A stretch of 64,000 nucleotides of DNA. Source: Nymphaea colorata. Taxonomy: Eukaryota; Streptophyta; Magnoliopsida; Nymphaeales; Nymphaeaceae. The stretch lies in contig NC_045148.1 of NCBI RefSeq assembly GCF_008831285.2, positions 4,650,001-4,714,000 of the forward strand, in the 5' to 3' direction. Made by a program: the position numbers and the translations under genes. Below the pieces are notes generated by a model that did no database searches, was not told the DNA's origin, and was given only the letters and a program-made list of their open reading frames with translations. This document shows positions 15,495 through 24,300 of the stretch, in pieces. The stretch's first letter is position 1. Each line of letters starts with the position of its first letter.

Positions 15495-18400
15495 GAGTAC
15501 ATACACATGTAACATAAAACCTTACAATGTCATGACTGAAAGTTTGTCCAGGGAAAATATTTAAATGTTGGGAAATACAAAGCCTTAATAAAGAAAAGCA
15601 ACAAATTGAAACTCTGAGGTGCACAAGGTAAACTAACTTTCTTCTTCAAATGTTCTTCAAGATAGTGATATTCCATCTCAATGTGTTCGGTCATCTCATT
15701 TATAATGTGATTGCACTTTCCTTTCATTGAAAGTAATTATTTGTTTCTTCCAGGCCAGAAAATTAGTACAGGTTTTTAAGGACATTCTAACTCAAGAAAT
15801 TCGAGGAAATATCATATATGTAGATGAGTCCATTGAAGGGTTAAAAATGGAAGGACAGAACTTAATCAGCATTCAGTAACGCAAAACAGCATTCAGCTAT
15901 AAGAGTCTAAAGACGGGTATAAGAACCCACTCATGGACAGCCTTTTTTTTGGTTGTTGTCTCAGTAACAAGCAGAAATTTGGATTCAACCAGAGCAGCTT
16001 GATCCAAACGATCATTTTTTGTGCCAATATCTGTTTAAAACTATATGTAATCTGATCGGTCAAAACATTTGAAGCAAAAAAATACTTCTCCATCAACTGC
16101 TGATTCAGAAAAGATAGATGCAGAACAGGAAGAATGGGACAGAAATGTATTGAATCCAAAGTAGGACTGAAAATTTCGACCTGAAACACAGACTAGAAAT
16201 AATGGAGGAAACTATCTGATTGACATAACCAAATAAAATATGGGGACAAGGGCAGATTGATATGAAGATGATTCATGTCCGCTTTCACTTTTTTCATTTT
16301 CTGTTTGGCTGACATGAATCTCGCCCTAATCTGATGGCAGGAAATAACTACAGCAGAGTTAGGAAACAGAAAACTGGCAGAAAACAAGAAGAATATCTTT
16401 CAGGCGAAGAGAATAAGGAATACCCACAGCAGTTTAGATCATAATATGACAAATATACTAGAAGGGAGGACGTTCAGGAATAGAACAGAAATCAGAAGGC
16501 AACAACAGACACCAGAAGAAAAGGATATGAAGAAATAACAGAAGAATATTTTCTGACAAAGAGAATCTAGATCTCCTTAGGCATGCTCTTTGGCAAAACT
16601 CCGGAACCTAGCTCTGACACTGAATAAAAGATTGACAAATACCAAAACTGAAGGCCTGAGTCTAAGAGTATGAAAGAAACTAGACAGTAATCAGACCTGA
16701 TATATGTATTTCATATCTGATGTGGAAGACCAGACAATGATCAGAAACCCAGAAATAACACAACTAACATATATTTCAGATCCAGTGCGGGAAAAAAAAT
16801 GCCAATCAGCAACTCTCTTGATGTATCAAATGGTGGATGCTATAAGCATGGAGCACTTTGATGTATTAAATACATGGAGAACCTACTGATATATTTCAAA
16901 AAGAAAATGTAAAATGGCTGAACGTTAAATAAGCAGAAGAAGATGTTTAACGAATAGTCTGTATATGTTCTTGACATCTTGTTGATGTAGAATTTAAAGA
17001 AGATGGTTAATGGATATTTTCCCCGATTTTTCTGATTTTTCTTTATTTTTTCTGTAGCTTTTTTTTTAGTATTCTGAACGTTAAAAATTAAGTGTACAAT
17101 GTTTTAACTCACATTTGTGTATCTAACTTTCAGCGAACTCATACACATTAAGTTATGTGCATTATAACACCCATTTTAGTATTTTACATTCATAAAAGAA
17201 TCTGAAAATGAGGTTCCTCTTGCAAAACCATTACAAGACCATTTCATTATTCAGATAGAGATAGATTGACATACATCAAAAAGCTCATCAAGCTGAAAAT
17301 ATTCAGACAAAAAAAATTATGAAATGAATGGACTGCAAAAATGAACCTACAAGAAAACCAATTGAATGGAAATCCATATAAACACTTAATACACATGTAG
17401 AACCACCCAACTCCTCCATCAATCTCATAATGAAACAGAAGCAACTACAAAGGAAATATTCAGCAAGTATTGCTTTGCAGGAAAAACAGCAACCAGTTAG
17501 ACCTGAAAAGGACGAGTCTACCTGCAATGGCAACTACTCAGAACGAGGGAATAGGTCATCCAATAAATGGATTTTTTTGGTCAAAAGTAACAATCCCAAA
17601 CAAACTGGACATAGAAAAAAAAAACATAATGAAATTTGTAGTTACCGGTACAATTCGACACGAGAACCTCCAAAATTACTCTCAGAAGCAAAGGGAACAC
17701 CCATGCCAACATTATTTGTTTCGCAACCACAAGTTTCACATGGTGGGGCATTCACCCACCTGCAGAAAATTCATGACAGATTAAGTGGATAAGATGAATA
17801 GCTCACAAGATTCAATGCCATTAAAATTTGGCAAGTACCACTCATAAATTTTCTACTTCATGGTCAAGGATGGGTACCTTTCATGTTAATGTTAAACCAT
17901 GGATATAGATAAAAATGTAGCTCATTGTGTTTTACCAAACCTTACATTCTGATTTTCCAAAATACAACTCTTGTTCTCTTCAGCCTGTGAAGCTGAGGTG
18001 ATTGTTTTGAGTCTTTTGACAAATATGTAACTGCTGATGTTGGTATTCACAATGATGGCATTAAGATTACAGCAATGACATAAAGAAGAAAAAGGTCATG
18101 GTATATGTTTAAAATGTCTTTTATACCTTCGTCACAATACTACTCATGTTTTCAACAAGGTTTTTCTCAGTACTATCAGGAAGTTTTTTCTTTCTCAGGA
18201 AATATCAAGAATCCAAGAAAATAAAATATATTACAAAATAAAAAAATGATCAAAGATTGAGCTTCTATTAATTTTCTGATAATTACATTGAAAAAAATTT
18301 AAAATAGTACAAACTCAAAAATTTTAGAACACACTGAAGAAAATTCTGTCTAAACAATGAAAAACACAATAAGAATGTGATATTTTCATTTGGGCAATTC

Positions 18401-21153
18401 ATTCAAAATAAAATGGTTTTCATTTTCTTCTAATTTCCCCTTTTTGCATTTCTATTTAAGAAAAAAATCAATATTTGTAAAGTGGTCCAAACCATCAGTC
18501 TTTATTTTTCAAGAGGCACATATTTCATGTCTTGATAGTCAATTACTATTTTACTTGCTAACCACTGAAGTTTTTGTAAGAGAAAACGAACATAACCTAA
18601 ATGATTTCTTGAACCAAAATAGCAGCTGCAACAGGATGGCATGGTCTTGCTCAATTTTTGAAGGTTTAAAGTTTCCCTCCTGGAAAAAGAAGAAATTACT
18701 AACACCATTATTTTTTGTTTAGATCCAGACAAGAAATTTAAAAATCCATGCACTCTGCAAAAAAAAAGGCATATAAATGGAATATATACTAACATCCTGC
18801 TATCATCACTCAGTGTAGCACAATAATGAACAGGTTGTAGCATGAAAGGTGTTCAGATGAATTAAGCATCTGAAAGCAACTCCCTTAGGTTCTGGAACCA
18901 CAAGAACATATAACACACTGGACACCTTTCTAGTCTAGGCAATGCTGAATCACTCATAGTATGTAAATTACATTCCAATTTTGCTTAAGGCAGTGGGCCT
19001 GCCTCTTTTGTGATTGTTGGGACATGATTTTCAAGTATGCAGGATTAGGCTTGGTTTGCATAACAGGTTCAGTGGGGTTAGGTTTTGTTCAAGTTCAAAC
19101 TATGGTTTTGGGTTGGATTTGGTTACATAAAAGGACATGTCATAAAAATTGAATATTAATCAGACCCATATTGGTTTAACCAAGTTAGTCTGGTTGGGTC
19201 CTTGATCAATTTTTACAGACTAAGAGTAATGATCTAGATTCTAAACTCAAATGAGATCAAGAAAATAATGGACACACGGTCTATGTCACATACACTCTTC
19301 AAAAAATGGGCAGCACCTGTATTGACACGATGCATGCGCTGGTGCAGCTCCAACACACACCCTTGGTTGCCATGGCAGCTAGGCACTGCCTAGGCGCCAG
19401 GTGTGCCTAGCCGAAAAAGGCATCCAAAAGTCGTTGCAATTTTGCTTAGTTATTTTTAATTCTAAAATGTTAGCTTTGTGTTTTATCATTTATGTGTTAA
19501 GTTAGCATGTTAGCAAGTTAGATTAGTCAAAATCAACTTATAAAATAGCAGGAAAACTTTAGTGAAGAATAAACCAGATGATAGACTTCTCAGTGTAGAA
19601 CTGAAACTGAGCTCTAAACAATATACATGAAACAGAAAATTAACCAAAATAATACCTACTTTGAAATCTGTGCTCTCTAAACTGGACCTATGGTATATGG
19701 CAACTGAATATGAACAAATTTGAAAGACTGTGAAAGACGCCTACACGACTCTGACTTAAGTGGTCTAATGCATACATTAGCATAACTCAAATCACACCTA
19801 CAATCTAACTCAATCAATTCGAGTAAAAGATAGACCTTTGCAAGCAATCTAATTTCTGCACAAATGAGATCAAGAAAATAATGGACACACTGACTATGTT
19901 ACATACACTCTTCAAAAAATGGGCAGCACCTGCATTGACACGATGTGGGTGCTGGTGCAGCTCAAACACACACCCTTAGTTGTCAAGGCAGCTAGGTGCT
20001 GCCTAGGTGCCAAACGTGCCTAGCCTAAAAAGGCATCCAAAAGTCATTGCAGTTTTGCTTAGTTATCTTTAATTCTAAAATGTTTTGTGTTTTATGTGTT
20101 AAGTTAGCATGTTAGCAAGTTAGGATTAGTCAAAATCAACTTATAAAATAGCAGGAAAAACTTAGTGAAGAATAAACCAGATGATAGACTTCTCATTGTA
20201 GAACTGAAACTGAGCTCTAAACAATATATATGAAACAGAAAATTAACCAAAAGAATACCTTCTTTGAAATCTGTGCTCTCTAAACTGGACCTATGGTAGA
20301 TGGCAGCTGAATATGAACAAATTTGAAAGACTATGAAAGACACTTACACGACTCTGACTTAAGCTGTCGAATGCATACATTAGCAGAACTCAAATCACAC
20401 CTACAATCCTAACTCAATCAATTCAGGTAAAAGAAAGACTTTGCAAGCAATATAATTTCTGCACAAATTGTAATTTTCTGAGATACTTATAGCAAAAATT
20501 CTCTCTTTTCAACATAAATTTTGCAACTACTGGGTCATGTCAAACTCCCCGCAGTAAAATTAAGCTAAACTCAAGGAGTAACAGGTCTTGAGAAGCAAAA
20601 CAAATCAAGTATTAGAGGCTAAAGTCACCCAAACACCCAAATGGACTGGGTACCAGCAAGTGTAGTCCAGCCTAGGTGCCAAACCCACACCCCACGCCTA
20701 AGTGATGGACTTAGGCAGGAGATGTGGACTGACAACTACCCCACGCCTAGGCGACGCCTTGACAACTAAGCACACACCGCGCCCAACTCTTTTCAGTCTT
20801 TTTTCACTTCTATTTTTTTATTCTCTCTCTCCCTTTTTCCTTTCTTTTTCTCTTTTTTTCTATTCCTTCAGTTTTTCCCTCCCTTTTTTTCCTTTTTAGT
20901 GGTACAAGCCATGTTTTCTCTCTCTCTCTCTCTTGTACTTTCAAAAGGACCATACCTAGTCGTCCTTTTTAAAGGATGACCTGGTGGTCCTTTCAAAACT
21001 AAGACCACTATGTTGTCCTTGAGGACAGAAGGCCTAGTCTACTAATATTTAAAAAAAACTTTACTTTATGGAACATAAAATTATAAAAATAACTATAATG
21101 ACTTTCTTATAAAATTTGATTTTCATCAAAAAACATATAAATGTATACAATTA

Positions 21154-21198
<45 letters not shown>

Positions 21199-21305
21199 TT
21201 TCTAAAAAGGGTCAGCAGCCTTTAAAATTTTGGACTAAACTAACTTTCCCATAAACCTTTATTTATGGCAATAAAAGTGTAAAAAAAATTGAAAAATAAT
21301 ATTTG

Positions 21306-21394
<89 letters not shown>

Positions 21395-24300
21395 CACCCC
21401 TGCAGTCAAGTTTTCTGGGATGTGCTGCACAGGCACGTGCCCCCTACATCCATATGACATAACACACTGTTGAGCCAACTCCTATCTCATATGACTGCTT
21501 CTACCAGCCATTATACCTGCGATGCTCAAGTTGTCATACAGGAATTGGTACTTAGGTACGTCGGCATGTGTCAGCTAAGTTTCAGGCTTGATCTATCCTA
21601 TTTAGTCCAATTGATCAAAACTTCCCCTTTAAAGCTTCCACAATTATCTACATTTTTTTAGCTATTAAATTAGCTATATACATTCATTCACTTTAGATTT
21701 AGATTATAAGTTTATAACTGATCATCTCCACCTCTATGTAGAGCATTTGGTGAAATTCCAAGATACTTCTGTATTTTTGTAGGCACACCCTTGTGCTCCA
21801 CCTTGTATTGGATTACAGGACCATACTTCCAAACCCACGTCCACATTAACTTGAGATAGCCTGGAGAAATGGTTCTAATAAGAACAAATCTTAGAGCAAT
21901 TTTATATTCAGCGTTAAATTTCATTGACTAGAAACACGGGTTAGCAGATCCTACACTTTTTCTCACAAGACAAATTAAAAGCTGAAGATGAAAGATCTGT
22001 CTATGGCTAAAAAACTGCAGTTATTGTAAATAATTAGAATATGGAGTTCCACAATGACAAAATAATTCATGACATAAAAGAAACACTAACCAGAAGTATA
22101 AACATATCTGGGACCATCAAACTAGTCTTTGTATCTCATAAGCTACCTTAGCTAGTGATATTAACGCCTGCTCCTCAAGTTCATCCATGGGCACTGTCTT
22201 TCTTGCTGCTTCCTGGCGAGAGTGGTCTTCATACTACATCACATAAGTGCTACCACATGAACAGCAATAACCATAAAGAAGCACAAATGGGGAAAAGAAT
22301 GAGGAAATAAATGGACCACAAAGAGAGGGGAACAAAATAACAGATATTGTAGCATCAACTTCGATGCTTGCATCAGTTGATATGTTTTGATTGCTCTTAA
22401 GTTCTCCAGCTGGGTAAAAGGAGGGCATTTATGATTTCCTTAATACATGACTCTTTTTTGGCATTTAAGGCTAAAAGAAACATGATATTGTATCTCTCTT
22501 TTATCACAAGATCCGTAAACTAAGAACAGAGTTCAATACTGCCTATTGCTTATTAACCACAGGTTACATGGTTCTTCCATTATCTCCTAGTATTTAGTAA
22601 ACCATTGATTCAATTTGGTAGAGTATCTTATGATGCAAACCTGGTGTGAAATAACCCCCCCCCCCCCCCCCACCCCCACCCCTCCTCTATTAATCAAAAG
22701 TAATCATGTCACTCTGCATGGTTGGTTGAAGAATTTAGATGGGGCTCTGCGCTAGATGAAGACTATATCAAGTCAATGTGTCAGTATTTGCATTGGATGT
22801 AACAAGGAGGACAATTAACTCAAACAATCAAGGACCAATGCAAAACAAATCACAGTAGTTCAAGGTGAGGGTGCTTAGTAGTTAAACCTTTGAAAAGTGA
22901 TTGTAAAAAGAACCATGCATCTTTAGCTTTTTAACCAACAAAACACTTCTAGCATATTGTAGGAAAAGTGACTCTTTGGGATCTAGTGTCCCAACCTTTT
23001 TGTTGGCCCTACAATAAAGGAAGCAAAAAAGGTGAAAGACCTTTTTATTGCATAGGCTGTAGATAAATATATAACCTACAAATAGATGAGCTAAGCCAAC
23101 CAATCTTGCTTGTACAACAGAAACAGCCGACTTATTTATTCCTTAGTTGACTCGAATAGCCAAGGTCAACATTCATGAGCCCCTGCTAAAGTTCCAAACA
23201 GTTCCCGCCAATATGCATGCCAGGAAAATAAGACGTCTAGTAGCCCAAGTGAAAGCATCCTCACCCCAACAAATAAAGTAACGTTTGTTGGTTAATAAAA
23301 GTTGTTTTTCCCATATCAGTGAACTCCTCAGTTGCCCTTCTCCCTCATAAAGGAAATAAGGTACTTCTGTGGTATACTATCACCCTATGCATTATTCTAT
23401 CATTTTCAGGTAGATGATCCATTTGATTCAACTAAAAGAAGATTTCAACTGGATACTATAAACTCAGAATTAACAGACTCTCAATGTGAATCATTTTTTG
23501 ACAGGATTGAGAATTTAATGACTGTTTTAGCTACTTCAGCAGCTTTCCCACTAACAAAATTAAGGTCACTTTCTTCTCAAGACCTGTTACTTTTTTCTGA
23601 TCTTGCAGAGATAGTTCTCCGTGACCAGGTCATATAGGGAACACTGAATCAGTACCATTTGAAGAGGCTCACGGACGGAACATCTCAAAATGATACTAAC
23701 AGCGGGATACCATTTGCAGATGCTCACGTATCAGTCAGTTATTAAGGAAATTTCCCAAGCAAGTCGGGTATAGCCATCCCTTTGTTTTGATTCCTCATTA
23801 AACCTGCCACAGGAGAGAGGGCTAGAGCGCCTCCAATTGCGTCCTACTCCTACTGCCCAATAAATATCGTGTTGCCTGGAAACTTCCCAACTTCTATCAC
23901 CAATTTGAAAGGTGCCACTAATGTTTGTACTTGGCGGAACAAAACTTAGTAACTTTGTGGCAAACAATATTAAAGGATGCAATATCATTTAGTGGATAAT
24001 TGAAAACCACGTAAACACTCATCCTGTCACAAGAGCTACCACAAGCACCAAGTAGGGTTTTGTTGGACTCGAAAAGCTTTGTGACATCCAAATTGTCTGT
24101 TTGATGGGTAAAAATCCAATAGAGGAAAAAGGTGCAAAAGGAAGTCAAAGCTCTACAAAAGAAAAGGAGGCAGAAAAAACTAAAAAGAAACCAAGTCAAG
24201 AATAGGACTGGGAACCTGATATACCACGTAACTTATCGAGGTTTTATTTTGTGAAGTTCCAATTTCTACTTTATCTCATTAGAAGAAATCCAAATGACAA

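Noticed and set aside
21712-21924. 70-codon minus-strand frame ([19 protein letters not shown])
   Set aside because: Looks protein-like but lies in PNG1 intron 4 without splice context, and PNG1 exons 4 and 5 join in phase without it. Family unknown, so not called.
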